Origin: Thermoanaerobaculia bacterium
GTDB taxonomy: Bacteria > Acidobacteriota > Thermoanaerobaculia > JALWYX01
Assembly: GCA_027078415.1 (NCBI GenBank)
Contig: JALWYX010000045.1
Span: 1-52,622 of the forward strand
Direction: 5' to 3'
Length of the DNA: 52,622 nucleotides
Shown here: piece by piece, positions 36,778-44,894 of the stretch
How the letters are laid out: each line of letters starts with the position of its first letter
Position numbering within the stretch: position 1 is the stretch's first letter
Program-made: the position numbers and the translations under genes
Notes under the pieces: generated by a model
What the model was told of the DNA's origin: nothing
The model's input: only the letters and a program-made list of their open reading frames with translations
Database searches by the model: none

Positions 36778-38181
36778 GAGTTTAGACAAGATATAAAACT
36801 TAGCCAGGTCCAAAAACAGAAACTTACAATTACGCAGTCTCTTGCTATATCTCTTAAAATTTTACAAATGACTCGCGTGGAACTGGAAAAGGCTATAAAC
36901 GAAGAGATCCTCGAAAACCCGGTGTTGGAAGAGTTAGAGCAAAGTCATGCTACTATAGATGATTACTTAAAGAAAGATTATAGTGAAGAGAGTGGATATT
37001 TGGAAAATTTTTTGAGAAATATTTCAGACAGCGGCGGGTACTTTTCGTTTAGTTGGGGCGAGGGTGGTTATGAAAAGAAAAAGGAGAGAGAAATTAAATC
37101 GTCGGGTGAGTTTTACGATCTATCAGATTATTTACTGTGGCAACTTAGATTAAAACCTAATTTATCTAAATCCGATTTTGAACTTTGTAGAAGAGTTGTA
37201 GAGTTTTTGGATGATAGGGGCTTTATTACGGTTTCCTATGAGGAGTTAGCAAAAAATCTGAAGGTTTCTCTTACTAGACTAGAAGAGATATTAAAAATAG
37301 TAAGAGAATTGGATCCTCCAGGTGTAGGTGCTAGTAACTTGCAGGAGTCTTTACTTTTGCAGTTAGAACTGCGAGGCAGAAAAAACTCTATAGCTTATTC
37401 CATTATAGATAAGTATTGGAACTTACTTGAGAACTTGGAAATAAATAAGATACAACGTTTACTTTCATTAAGAGCGAAAGAATTGGAGAACGCCTTAGAA
37501 GAGATAAGGACCCTTGATCCTATGCCGGGCAAAAGGTTTGATAATAGAGATCCTCTCTACGTAGAACCGGATATAATTATAATGAAAGTAGGAGATGAAT
37601 ATGTAGTAGAGTTAAGTGACGAGGGATTGCCTAGATTGCGAATCAGTGACTTTTATCAAAGACTTATAGAGAATGGAAATGATCCGAGATTAGACAAATG
37701 GGTAAAAAAGAAAATAAAAGCCGCTATATGGTTTTTAAAAAGTATCGAACAACGTAACAAAACTATCTATAAGGTGGTTAACTGTATAGTTAAAAAGCAG
37801 AAAGATTTTCTTGATTTTGGGGTGGATAAAATAGTTCCTATGACATTAAGTGAAGTGGCTGCGGAGATAGGAGTGCACGAGTCAACTGTTAGCAGAGTGG
37901 TATCCAATAAGTATGTACAAACCCCTAGGGGCATTTTTCCTTTAAAATTTTTTTTCCATAGCAGGGTGGACGGAACTTTTGGTGAGGCTGTATCTTCTGT
38001 AAAAGTTAAAAAAATGATAACCGAACTTATAGAGAATGAGGATCCTAAAAAACCTCTTACCGATAGTAAGATAGCGCAGATTCTGTATGATAAAGGTATA
38101 AGAGTAGCGAGAAGAACAGTAGCTAAATATCGGGAAAGTCTAGGAATACCGTCTTCTACAAAGAGGAAAAGGTTGGAGTAG
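36775..38181 (+). CDS. rpoN: RNA polymerase sigma-54 factor RpoN
   Basis: The alternative sigma factor for -24/-12 promoters that need enhancer-binding ATPases. 468 residues starting with TTG. The Gln/Leu-rich activator-interacting region I is residues 4-50 (KLSQVQKQKLTITQSLAISLKILQM split here). An acidic linker follows, then the core-binding domain, a helix-turn-helix in TLSEVAAEIGVHESTVSRVV near residue 370, and the RpoN box ARRTVAKYRE at residues 445-454. It lies in the conserved lptB-rpoN-hpf-ptsN order. I did not find a convincing -24/-12 promoter in the window. Confidence 0.97.
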   Translation: MEFRQDIKLSQVQKQKLTITQSLAISLKILQMTRVELEKAINEEILENPVLEELEQSHATIDDYLKKDYSEESGYLENFLRNISDSGGYFSFSWGEGGYEKKKEREIKSSGEFYDLSDYLLWQLRLKPNLSKSDFELCRRVVEFLDDRGFITVSYEELAKNLKVSLTRLEEILKIVRELDPPGVGASNLQESLLLQLELRGRKNSIAYSIIDKYWNLLENLEINKIQRLLSLRAKELENALEEIRTLDPMPGKRFDNRDPLYVEPDIIIMKVGDEYVVELSDEGLPRLRISDFYQRLIENGNDPRLDKWVKKKIKAAIWFLKSIEQRNKTIYKVVNCIVKKQKDFLDFGVDKIVPMTLSEVAAEIGVHESTVSRVVSNKYVQTPRGIFPLKFFFHSRVDGTFGEAVSSVKVKKMITELIENEDPKKPLTDSKIAQILYDKGIRVARRTVAKYRESLGIPSSTKRKRLE

Positions 38182-38192
38182 GAGGAACAGTT

Positions 38193-38981
38193 ATGAATTT
38201 AGTACTTGATTTGGATAAGAAATTGAAAAATAAAGAGCTGGATGCACTTATCGATACATTTGTTAAGAATCTTGAAAACTATGTGCCATCTGATGCAGCG
38301 TTGAGGATCTCCTTCGATGAGAAGAATGAAAGTTGGAAATTGATGCTTAAACATTCCTACGGTTACCTAGCTACAGAGTCTTCGGGAGACAAAGATCTAG
38401 GTCTAAAAAAAGCTTTTGAGAAGCTTCTGAAGAAAGCTAGAAAGTTGAAAAAAGTTGACCTCCACTTCGTTAGCCGGGGAGTAGAGATTAGCGAGGAGCT
38501 TAAAGAGTTTACTTTAAAAAAACTTCCTAAGATTATTAATTTTCTTCACGATCCTATAGACATTAAAGTTATTCTGGGGAAGGAGGGGGAGTTGGACAGT
38601 TGCGAAATTATTGCTACTCACGCTTTTGGAACGTTGGTGTCTAAAGAGGTAGGCCAGGTTAATGTACTTGAAGCTATAACAAAAGCTGTAGAGAAACTTG
38701 AGAAACAGGCTCGTAGAAGTAAGAAAAAATCTACTCTTTCAAAACGTCACAACAATAGGAAGATTGCTCAACCATCAGTTGCAGATTTTGGTGATAATAC
38801 CCCTAAGATAGTAGAATTGTCACCTAATTCTCTTAAGCCTATGAATATAGAAGAAGCTTTGTTGGAGTTAGAGGAGTCAGATAGAGGTTTTGTTATTTAC
38901 ATAGATATGGAAACAGAATGCTTATCGTTGCTTTTTAAAATGGATGATGGAAATCTGGGTATAGTGAAGTTGAGGAGGTAG
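38193..38981 (+). CDS. hpf: Long ribosome hibernation-promoting factor with duplicated N-terminal domain
   Basis: Binds the ribosome decoding region and dimerises 70S particles into inactive 100S. At 262 residues it is longer than the usual long form (about 180-190). Residues 1-85 look like a degenerate extra copy of the S30AE fold (helix, strands, then a basic helix ending KLLKKARKLKK). The second copy spans about 86-182 (VDLHFVSRGVEISEELKEF to KLEKQARRSKKK). A variable basic linker is followed by the C-terminal dimerisation domain at about 203-262 (LKPMNIEEALLELEE). AGGAGG precedes the ATG. It is in the rpoN-ptsN cluster, as in many Gram-negative bacteria. Confidence 0.88.
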   Translation: MNLVLDLDKKLKNKELDALIDTFVKNLENYVPSDAALRISFDEKNESWKLMLKHSYGYLATESSGDKDLGLKKAFEKLLKKARKLKKVDLHFVSRGVEISEELKEFTLKKLPKIINFLHDPIDIKVILGKEGELDSCEIIATHAFGTLVSKEVGQVNVLEAITKAVEKLEKQARRSKKKSTLSKRHNNRKIAQPSVADFGDNTPKIVELSPNSLKPMNIEEALLELEESDRGFVIYIDMETECLSLLFKMDDGNLGIVKLRR

Positions 38982-38988
38982 TGGTTTG
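38973..38988 (+). promoter_or_regulatory. Ribosome site fixing the TTG start of ptsN
   Basis: AGGAGGT at 38973-38979 lies six bases before TTG at 38986 and inside the last codons of hpf. The GTG at 38981 is out of frame and reaches a stop immediately. Confidence 0.7.
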
Positions 38989-39438
38989 ATTTCTCTTTCA
39001 AATGTTTTTCCTAAAGAACTTATACTTCGCAAAGTGTCGTACGATAGCAGTGAAAAGTTGATAGGAGAAGTTTCTGAAAAGATAGCGGAGTTTTTGGATT
39101 GTGGAATAAGAAAGGAAAATATAACAGAGAAAATTCTTCAGAGAGAGCAACTTGGATCTACTGCTATTGGTGAGGGTATAGCAGTACCCCACTGCAGATT
39201 GGAAGGAATGAGTAATGTTATAGGGGCTATAGTGTTACTCTCAGAGGGAATAGAATTTAACAGTCCTGATGGTAAGCCTGTTGATATATTTTTTTTTATA
39301 ATATCTCCTATAGATAAGCCTGCTATTCATTTAGAGACTATAAAGGCTATAGCTGAATGGGCACGGGATAAAGATAAAATTGCAAAATTAAAAAAGGCGC
39401 ACAGCGTAGATGATATACACTCCCTCCTTGTTTTGTGA
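38986..39438 (+). CDS. ptsN: PTS IIA-like nitrogen regulatory protein PtsN
   Basis: EIIA-Ntr, a phosphorelay acceptor of the regulatory PTS. 150 residues, normal length, starting with TTG. The active-site His is His69 in IGEGIAVPHCRLEG. Later segments GIEFNSPDGKPVDIFFFIISP and HLETIKAIAEWARD match the EIIA-fructose/Ntr fold. It probably receives phosphate from HPr (encoded 2.2 kb downstream) and may control potassium uptake or other targets. It overlaps hprK by 29 bases, and rpoN and hpf are upstream. Confidence 0.94.
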   Translation: MISLSNVFPKELILRKVSYDSSEKLIGEVSEKIAEFLDCGIRKENITEKILQREQLGSTAIGEGIAVPHCRLEGMSNVIGAIVLLSEGIEFNSPDGKPVDIFFFIISPIDKPAIHLETIKAIAEWARDKDKIAKLKKAHSVDDIHSLLVL

Positions 39439-40384
39439 AAAAAGTTATATCACCGTAGAAGAACTTTTTAAAGATCGATCGCTAAAAGATTTACGTTTAC
39501 ATCCTTCATTTGGTGATAAATATTTGGATAAGCGTATATTGAATCCTAGAATACAAAAACCTGGTCTTGCTTTTGCTGGATATTTAAAAGGGGTAAAACC
39601 CGGTAGAGTGCAGATAGTGGGTGCAAGTGAATACGGCTTTTTTACCAGCTTGGATGAGAATACACAGCGTGTAAGGTTGAAAAATATAGTGGAGGTTGAT
39701 ATACCTGTTTTTATCTTTACTAAAGATCTAAAACCTCCTTCTGCTTTTGTAGAAGTGTGTGAAGAAAAATCTATTCCTATACTTTTAACTCCTCAACTTA
39801 CCTACGTTGTTGTTCAAAAAATAAGTTTTTTTCTAGAACAAAGGCTTATGCCTTCTTTATGTGTTCACGGTGTTATGATGGCTATATTTGATATAGGAGT
39901 TCTCCTGGAAGGAATTAGTGGAATAGGCAAAAGCGAATGCGCTCTTGAGCTTATAGCTAGAGGACACACATTTATAGCTGATGATATAGTTACTCTACGT
40001 AGATTTCCTAACGGCGAGTTATGGGCATATTCTATGGAAAGACAGAGACATTTTATGGAAGTGCGGGGAATAGGTATTCTGGACGTAGAAAGACTCTTTG
40101 GATTGTCGGCTGTTGCTAATTCTCATAGGTTGGAGATGATTGTATCGTTAGAATATTGGGATAGAAGTGCATGGTGCGAAAGATTAGGGGTTGATGAAAA
40201 ATTTCGAGAGATATTAGGTGTGGAACTACCAGTAGTTAAAATACCGGTTGGAGGAGGAAGGAGTACTTCTTTACTTGTAGAGATTGCAGTTAAAAATCAC
40301 ATCCTTAAGTCACGTGGCTACAACGCTTCACAAACCTTTATCTCTTCGCATTATAGATATCTAGATGAAAAACAGAAAAAATAG
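39410..40384 (+). CDS. hprK: HPr kinase/phosphorylase
   Basis: Phosphorylates or dephosphorylates HPr at Ser46. 324 residues. The N-terminal half (residues 1-135) is the variable domain. The catalytic half has the P-loop GISGIGKSE (near 168-176), ADDIVTLRRF, the HPr-kinase signature MEVRGIGILDVERLFG (near 218), and PVGGGRSTSLLVE close to the end. The start at 39410 overlaps the ptsN end, and the stop overlaps the rapZ start by 20 bases. The HPr encoded here keeps Ser46, so the pair appears functional. Confidence 0.95.
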   Translation: MIYTPSLFCEKSYITVEELFKDRSLKDLRLHPSFGDKYLDKRILNPRIQKPGLAFAGYLKGVKPGRVQIVGASEYGFFTSLDENTQRVRLKNIVEVDIPVFIFTKDLKPPSAFVEVCEEKSIPILLTPQLTYVVVQKISFFLEQRLMPSLCVHGVMMAIFDIGVLLEGISGIGKSECALELIARGHTFIADDIVTLRRFPNGELWAYSMERQRHFMEVRGIGILDVERLFGLSAVANSHRLEMIVSLEYWDRSAWCERLGVDEKFREILGVELPVVKIPVGGGRSTSLLVEIAVKNHILKSRGYNASQTFISSHYRYLDEKQKK

Positions 40385-41246
40385 AATTTCTCTTGTTCTT
40401 ATAAGCGGTTTGTCAGGGGCAGGAAAAAGTAGCGCTGCTAGAGCTTTAGAAGATCACGGTTTTTTTATGATAGATAATCTACCTATGCCTTTAGTTACTC
40501 AACTTGTTGAAAATAGCGATAAGATTTTACATGATAGAGGTGAAATAGTTCTTGTAGCAGATATAAGAACCCCAGAATTTGTTGCTAAAATATCCAATTT
40601 TCTACCACAATTAAGAAGAAGAGTAATCAACTTTGTTCTTATTTTTCTAGAAGCATCTCTTGAGTCTATAGTGAAAAGATTTGCACAGACCAGACGGCCA
40701 CATACAACTTTTCCTTATCTTCCTCTTTATGAGGCTATTAAAAAGGAACGTGATCTACTTTCTGCTGTTCGAGCTGTAGCCGATATAGTTTTAGATACTA
40801 CCAATTTAAATGTTCATGAGCTGCGTTCTGTGATAGTGCAAACTATTCCTTTTATAAAAGGTAGCGAAAAAAAAATAATATCTCTTACTAGTTTCGGGTT
40901 TAAATTTGGGATACCTTTAGGTACAGATTTACTTTTTGATGTTCGTTATTTACCTAATCCTTATTACTTGGAGAATCTGAGAAAACTTTCAGGTAGAGAT
41001 AAGGAAGTAATCGATTTTCTCTTAAAAAGCGGAGAATTTACCGAGATTGTAGAGAGAGTCTACTCTTTTGTTGAATTTCTACTACCTCGTTACGAGAGAA
41101 GCGGTAAGCGAAGTTTATCAGTAGCTATAGGGTGTACGGGTGGGAAACATAGAGCTGTAGCTGTTGTTGAGAAATTAGCTTCTAAAATGCGTTCTTTAGA
41201 TGGGTGGAATATTGAGATTTTTCATAGAGATATAGATAGAGAGTGA
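40365..41246 (+). CDS. rapZ: RNase adapter/nucleotide-binding protein RapZ
   Basis: A 293-residue P-loop protein. In Escherichia coli it directs RNase E to the glmZ small RNA and so controls glucosamine-6-phosphate synthesis. Walker A GLSGAGKS is at residues 15-22. RRPHTTF is the conserved Walker-B-adjacent segment, then VILDTTNLNVHELR-like sequence (here VLDTTNLNVHELR), SFGFKFGIPLGTDLLFDVRYLPNPYY, and the C-terminal IGCTGGKHRAVAVVEKLA. Overlaps hprK by 20 bases. In many non-enteric bacteria RapZ (YvcJ) has other roles, so the RNA target here is unknown. Confidence 0.95.
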   Translation: MKNRKNRISLVLISGLSGAGKSSAARALEDHGFFMIDNLPMPLVTQLVENSDKILHDRGEIVLVADIRTPEFVAKISNFLPQLRRRVINFVLIFLEASLESIVKRFAQTRRPHTTFPYLPLYEAIKKERDLLSAVRAVADIVLDTTNLNVHELRSVIVQTIPFIKGSEKKIISLTSFGFKFGIPLGTDLLFDVRYLPNPYYLENLRKLSGRDKEVIDFLLKSGEFTEIVERVYSFVEFLLPRYERSGKRSLSVAIGCTGGKHRAVAVVEKLASKMRSLDGWNIEIFHRDIDRE

Positions 41247-41248
41247 TA

Positions 41249-41674
41249 ATGGAAGAAGATAGAAAAGTGGAAGTTATAATAGTCTCAAGGGGTGAGCTTG
41301 CTAATGTGCTTCTTAACACCGCTAAGAGGATAGTTCCTAGGACTTTTCCGTGGATACGAGCTGTTACCTTCGATTGGGATACAGAGATGGAAGATATGAA
41401 AAAAAGGCTAAAGGAGGAAGTTGAAAGAATTGTAAATGATGGTAAAGAAGTTCTTATACTCGTTGACCTTTTTGGTAGCAGCGAAGCAAACGCCGCGCTA
41501 TCTTTAACTCGCAAAAATGTAGGAGTAGTATCTGGTGTTAATCTCCCTATGGTTCTTAGTATTATGTGCAGCAGGCTTATCGACTTGAATATGGAGGAAC
41601 TTGCGTTTATAGTTATGCAAAAAGGACGAAGCTCTATTGTGTACCACAACCTTAAAAGGGGGGTTACAGGTTGA
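41249..41674 (+). CDS. PTS mannose-type EIIA domain protein lacking the phospho-His
   Basis: A 141-residue single EIIA-Man (PF03610-type) domain. A GTG at 41243 is an alternative start. The first strand reads VEVIIVSRGELANVLL; the family has THGxLA at this place, and its His is the phosphorylation site. Here Arg14 replaces it. The later ILVDLFGSSEANAALSL segment matches the family LVDLFGGSPSNAA. So the fold is clear but phosphotransfer at the usual site is unlikely. It lies between rapZ and ptsH, where deltaproteobacterial-type clusters carry an EIIA-Man gene. A regulatory, non-enzymatic role is an inference. Confidence 0.8.
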   Translation: MEEDRKVEVIIVSRGELANVLLNTAKRIVPRTFPWIRAVTFDWDTEMEDMKKRLKEEVERIVNDGKEVLILVDLFGSSEANAALSLTRKNVGVVSGVNLPMVLSIMCSRLIDLNMEELAFIVMQKGRSSIVYHNLKRGVTG

Positions 41675-41931
41675 TTTCGAAGGAGGTTGAGGTTGTAAAT
41701 GAGTATGGTTTGCACGCTAGAGCAGCTGCCAAATTGGTAAATGTAGCAAATAAATTTACTTCTAAGATAACTTTAGAAAAGGAAGGAATGGTAGCTGATG
41801 CCAAAAGTATACTGGGTATACTTATGCTAGCTGCTTCGAAGGGGTCAAAAATAAAAATAATGTGCGATGGAGAAGATGAAAAGGAGGCTTTAGAAGCTGT
41901 AGAAAATTTGTTTAACCAAGGTTTTAGTTAG
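41671..41931 (+). CDS. ptsH: Phosphocarrier protein HPr
   Basis: An 86-residue HPr. His15 in EYGLHARAAAKL is the EI phosphorylation site and Ser46 in AKSILGIL is the HPr-kinase site; both are intact. Translation starts at a TTG that overlaps the stop of the EIIA-like gene (positions 41671-41674). A G-rich run lies upstream as a ribosome site. It directly precedes ptsI. With PtsN and HPr kinase nearby it forms a complete regulatory PTS, and no sugar permease is encoded here. Confidence 0.96.
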   Translation: MISKEVEVVNEYGLHARAAAKLVNVANKFTSKITLEKEGMVADAKSILGILMLAASKGSKIKIMCDGEDEKEALEAVENLFNQGFS

Positions 41932-41940
41932 TTGAGAAGT

Positions 41941-43704
41941 ATGAAAGTAGAAGAGAAGATATTTAAAGGTACATCGGTTGTTCCAGGGATAGGAGTAGGA
42001 AAAGCAGTTGTTCTTATTATAACGGATGCGGATCTTTACAGGATGCAGATACCCGACTTTAGGGTAGAGAACGAGATAGAAAGACTTAGAAAAGCCGTTG
42101 ATATAGCATCTGCACGAGTTGAAAAGATGAGAAATAAAGTATCTAAACAGTTGGGTACCGAACTGGCTGGTATTTTTGAAGCGCATATTCAGTTACTAAA
42201 AGATCGTAATTTTTTTATAAAGAGAGTTGAGAAAAAAATAAAGCAAAATTACCTGAATGCAGAAGGTGCAGTTTGGGAAGTTGTTGAAGAGCTTATAAAA
42301 GATTTAAAAGGGCTTGCAGATAGAACTTTTTACGAGAGAACTCGGCAAGATCTAAATAACGTTGCTATATATTTAGTAGAAGCCCTGCAAGGCGTTTCTC
42401 ATCATGAAATAAACGAAGTTGGAGAAGATGTAGTAGTAGTAGCTGACGATATAGCTCCTTCACTTGCTATACATTTGGGTAGAAAAGGAGTGAAAGGTTT
42501 TGCATTAGAACATGGAGGAGTAACATCGCATACCTCTATAATAGCTAAATCTCTTAATATACCTATGGTCATAGGTGTTCACGGTATTACTAAATCTGTT
42601 CGTCCTAACGATCATGTGGTGGTAGATGGTCGGAGAGGCGAGGTGATAGTTAGACCCACACAGGAGCATAAGGAGGAATATCTTACAATAGTAAAGATAC
42701 ACAAAAGAAGAGAAGTAGAGTATCTCGACGAACTTGTTTCACTACCGGCTGTTACTTTAGATGGAATAGAAGTTGCACTGTTGGCTAACATAGATTTGGC
42801 TGAGGAGATAAACTTAGCTAAAAAAGTAAATGCCCAAGGTGTTGGGTTGTATCGGAGCGAATTTATCTTTATCGAGAAACATCCCTATACACCTACCGAA
42901 AATGATCATTATAACGTTTACTCAAAGTTACTTAAAGAATTTTCTCCTAATAGAGTTATTATCCGTACACATGATCTGGGAGGAAAGAAAGTAGCACAAG
43001 ACGTTATAGAGACACACGAAGATAATCCAGTTTTGGGTTTAAGAGGGATAAGATTGTTTCTAGCACATAAGGACATACTTGAGACCCAGCTTAGAGCTCT
43101 TTTAAAAGCTGGCTGCGAGACTGATAATTTATGGATAATGCTTCCTCTTGTCTCCAGCGTGGATGAAATAATTATTTTTAAAGAGATTCTCAGAGATACC
43201 GTTAAAGACGTGGAGGAGCAGACCGGTAAACAATGTAAATTCAAGCTCGGTACGATGATAGAGGTACCATCGGCAGCTCTTACAGCAAAACATATAGCTG
43301 AAGAGGTAGATTTTTTTTCAATAGGAACTAACGACCTAACACAATATACTCTAGCAGTTGATAGAAACAACGAACACGTAGCTTATCTTTTTGATTCTCT
43401 TCACCCTTCTGTGCTGAAACTTATAAAGGAAACTTTCATTGCTGCTCAAGAGAAGGGGATTGAAACAAGTGTCTGCGGAGAGATGAGTTGTGATCCTAAA
43501 GGTGTTGTGTACTTGCTATCTCTTGGCATAAGAACTTTATCTATGAATCCTCGTAATATTTTACACGTTAAAAGAGTTATACGGAATTTGAATATAGGGG
43601 AGATAAAGGATGATATTATGAAAGTTTTACAACTCTCCAATGCTAAGGAGGTATCCAGTTTTATATCGAATGTAGTTAAGGATAAAATAGGCTTAAAGTT
43701 ATAA
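41941..43704 (+). CDS. ptsI: Phosphoenolpyruvate-protein phosphotransferase (PTS enzyme I)
   Basis: Transfers phosphate from phosphoenolpyruvate to HPr. 587 residues from the ATG; TTG at 41932, just after the ptsH stop, is an alternative start. The phospho-His is in GGVTSHTSIIAKSL (near residue 197). The PEP-binding barrel shows LYRSEFIF, LGLRGIRLFL, GTMIEVPSAAL, GTNDLTQYTLAVDRNNE and the catalytic Cys in VCGEMSCD. It lacks the GAF extension of PtsP, so it is of the general EI type. The N-terminal HPr-binding helical domain is present. Confidence 0.96.
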   Translation: MKVEEKIFKGTSVVPGIGVGKAVVLIITDADLYRMQIPDFRVENEIERLRKAVDIASARVEKMRNKVSKQLGTELAGIFEAHIQLLKDRNFFIKRVEKKIKQNYLNAEGAVWEVVEELIKDLKGLADRTFYERTRQDLNNVAIYLVEALQGVSHHEINEVGEDVVVVADDIAPSLAIHLGRKGVKGFALEHGGVTSHTSIIAKSLNIPMVIGVHGITKSVRPNDHVVVDGRRGEVIVRPTQEHKEEYLTIVKIHKRREVEYLDELVSLPAVTLDGIEVALLANIDLAEEINLAKKVNAQGVGLYRSEFIFIEKHPYTPTENDHYNVYSKLLKEFSPNRVIIRTHDLGGKKVAQDVIETHEDNPVLGLRGIRLFLAHKDILETQLRALLKAGCETDNLWIMLPLVSSVDEIIIFKEILRDTVKDVEEQTGKQCKFKLGTMIEVPSAALTAKHIAEEVDFFSIGTNDLTQYTLAVDRNNEHVAYLFDSLHPSVLKLIKETFIAAQEKGIETSVCGEMSCDPKGVVYLLSLGIRTLSMNPRNILHVKRVIRNLNIGEIKDDIMKVLQLSNAKEVSSFISNVVKDKIGLKL

Positions 43705-43717
43705 ATGGTATGTGGAT

Positions 43718-44080
43718 ATGGGTAACGCAGAGTTTGTAAAACCTACAAAAGTAGAGAAACCGTGGGGTTATGAGCTTATTTTTGCTTCCACAAAGTATTA
43801 TTTAGGGAAATTACTGATTGTACGAAAAGGTGAGAAACTTTCGTTACAATATCACCAAATTAAGGAGGAGACCCTGTTTCTACGTAAAGGAGAAGCGTTA
43901 CTTACTGTAGAGTTAAACGGAGAGTTGAAAAAAATCGTAATACATTCTGGTGAAGCGTGCCATATACCGCCTAGAACTAAACATAGGATTGAAGCTATTG
44001 AGGATTGTGAGTTTTTTGAAGTATCAACCCCTCACCCGGATGACGTTGTAAGGCTGGAGGATTTATATGGTAGGGTTTAG
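43718..44080 (+). CDS. Cupin protein, mannose-6-phosphate isomerase-like
   Basis: A 120-residue single cupin domain; GTG at 43712 is an alternative start. It resembles the C-terminal isomerase domain of type II phosphomannose isomerase/GDP-mannose pyrophosphorylase: KPWGYELIFA, YYLGKLLIVRKGEKLSLQYHQIKEET with metal ligands His46 and Glu50 or Glu51, and IPPRTKHRIEA with a further ligand His. It ends DVVRLEDLYGRV, the usual ending of this group. It may isomerise mannose-6-phosphate and fructose-6-phosphate or another sugar phosphate. It overlaps the lipoprotein gene by 14 bases. Confidence 0.85.
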   Translation: MGNAEFVKPTKVEKPWGYELIFASTKYYLGKLLIVRKGEKLSLQYHQIKEETLFLRKGEALLTVELNGELKKIVIHSGEACHIPPRTKHRIEAIEDCEFFEVSTPHPDDVVRLEDLYGRV

Positions 44081-44894
44081 AAATATTTCACTTTTGTTTG
44101 TGCTTGTCGCTATCTTGGGGTGCTATAAAAAGAAAGAGAGTTTCGTAGAGAAAATTGTTGTTCCCGAGGAGGAGGTAACTAAAGATCAAAAACGTAAGGA
44201 GATATGGGAAAGAATAGAAAACCTTAATAGAGAGATGGAAGAGGAGATAGGGAAGGAAAAGAGTGTTGATTTACCGTCTAACGAAGCTGTGTTAATAGAT
44301 TATCCAACGGTAGAGGTAAAAAATGAACTGTATGAGGCCTCTATTAGAGAGAAAATAAGAAGGCGCCATACTAGACCGCCGGTGTTGGTAATAACAGATA
44401 AAAATCTAAGTGAGTTGGCTAAAGGTGGAAAACTTACCTATGCTAAAGACCTTGGGGAAGGCGGTTTTTATTCTTCCGCAAAAAAAATTAAAGGTGATAG
44501 AGAAAGATACTATAGACGTAGAGTTGTGGAACTAAGATTGGCTTGGAGAGAAGCAGTTAGGAAAGTTAAAAAGTTGGAAGAAGAGATTGCTTATTTGAGA
44601 AGACGTTTTTACGAAGAAGATGATCCATACGTTAGAGATAGAAATATAAAACCTTTGTGGGATAGCGCTTTGGATAAACTTGAGGCTGCTAGGAAAGAAG
44701 CATACAATAGAGAGATGGAGTTAAAGCGTTTTATAGAGAAAGCTAGAAAAGAAGGAGCTTTGCCAGGATGGTTAAGGGAAGGCAAGCATCTAGAACCGGA
44801 GGATAGACCTTACGGTGAAGGTGGGAGTGCTCCTAAAAAGGAGTTGATAATAGAGGTTCCTAGCAAAGATGATTATGCCCGTGAACCTGAATGA
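44067..44894 (+). CDS. Lipoprotein with charged helical domain
   Basis: A 275-residue protein of unknown function. The lipobox ILGC places the lipidated Cys at residue 19, followed by KKKE. The rest is strongly charged: an acidic/basic region at 30-75, then from about 140 to 235 a helical stretch rich in Arg, Glu and Lys (for example LRLAWREAVRKVKKLEEEI), likely coiled coil. The residue after Cys19 is Tyr, not Asp. GGAGG sits seven bases before the ATG. It lies between the cupin gene and miaB, and the miaB start lies inside its last codons. Confidence 0.75.
   Translation: MVGFRNISLLFVLVAILGCYKKKESFVEKIVVPEEEVTKDQKRKEIWERIENLNREMEEEIGKEKSVDLPSNEAVLIDYPTVEVKNELYEASIREKIRRRHTRPPVLVITDKNLSELAKGGKLTYAKDLGEGGFYSSAKKIKGDRERYYRRRVVELRLAWREAVRKVKKLEEEIAYLRRRFYEEDDPYVRDRNIKPLWDSALDKLEAARKEAYNREMELKRFIEKARKEGALPGWLREGKHLEPEDRPYGEGGSAPKKELIIEVPSKDDYAREPE

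Noticed and set aside
41182-41715. 177-codon open frame on the minus strand across the EIIA-like gene
   Set aside because: It is antisense to a gene with clear family motifs, has low-complexity Ser/Thr/Leu composition and no ribosome site.
42918-43370. 150-codon open frame on the minus strand inside ptsI
   Set aside because: ptsI is intact and strongly conserved here; the antisense frame has no recognisable domain.
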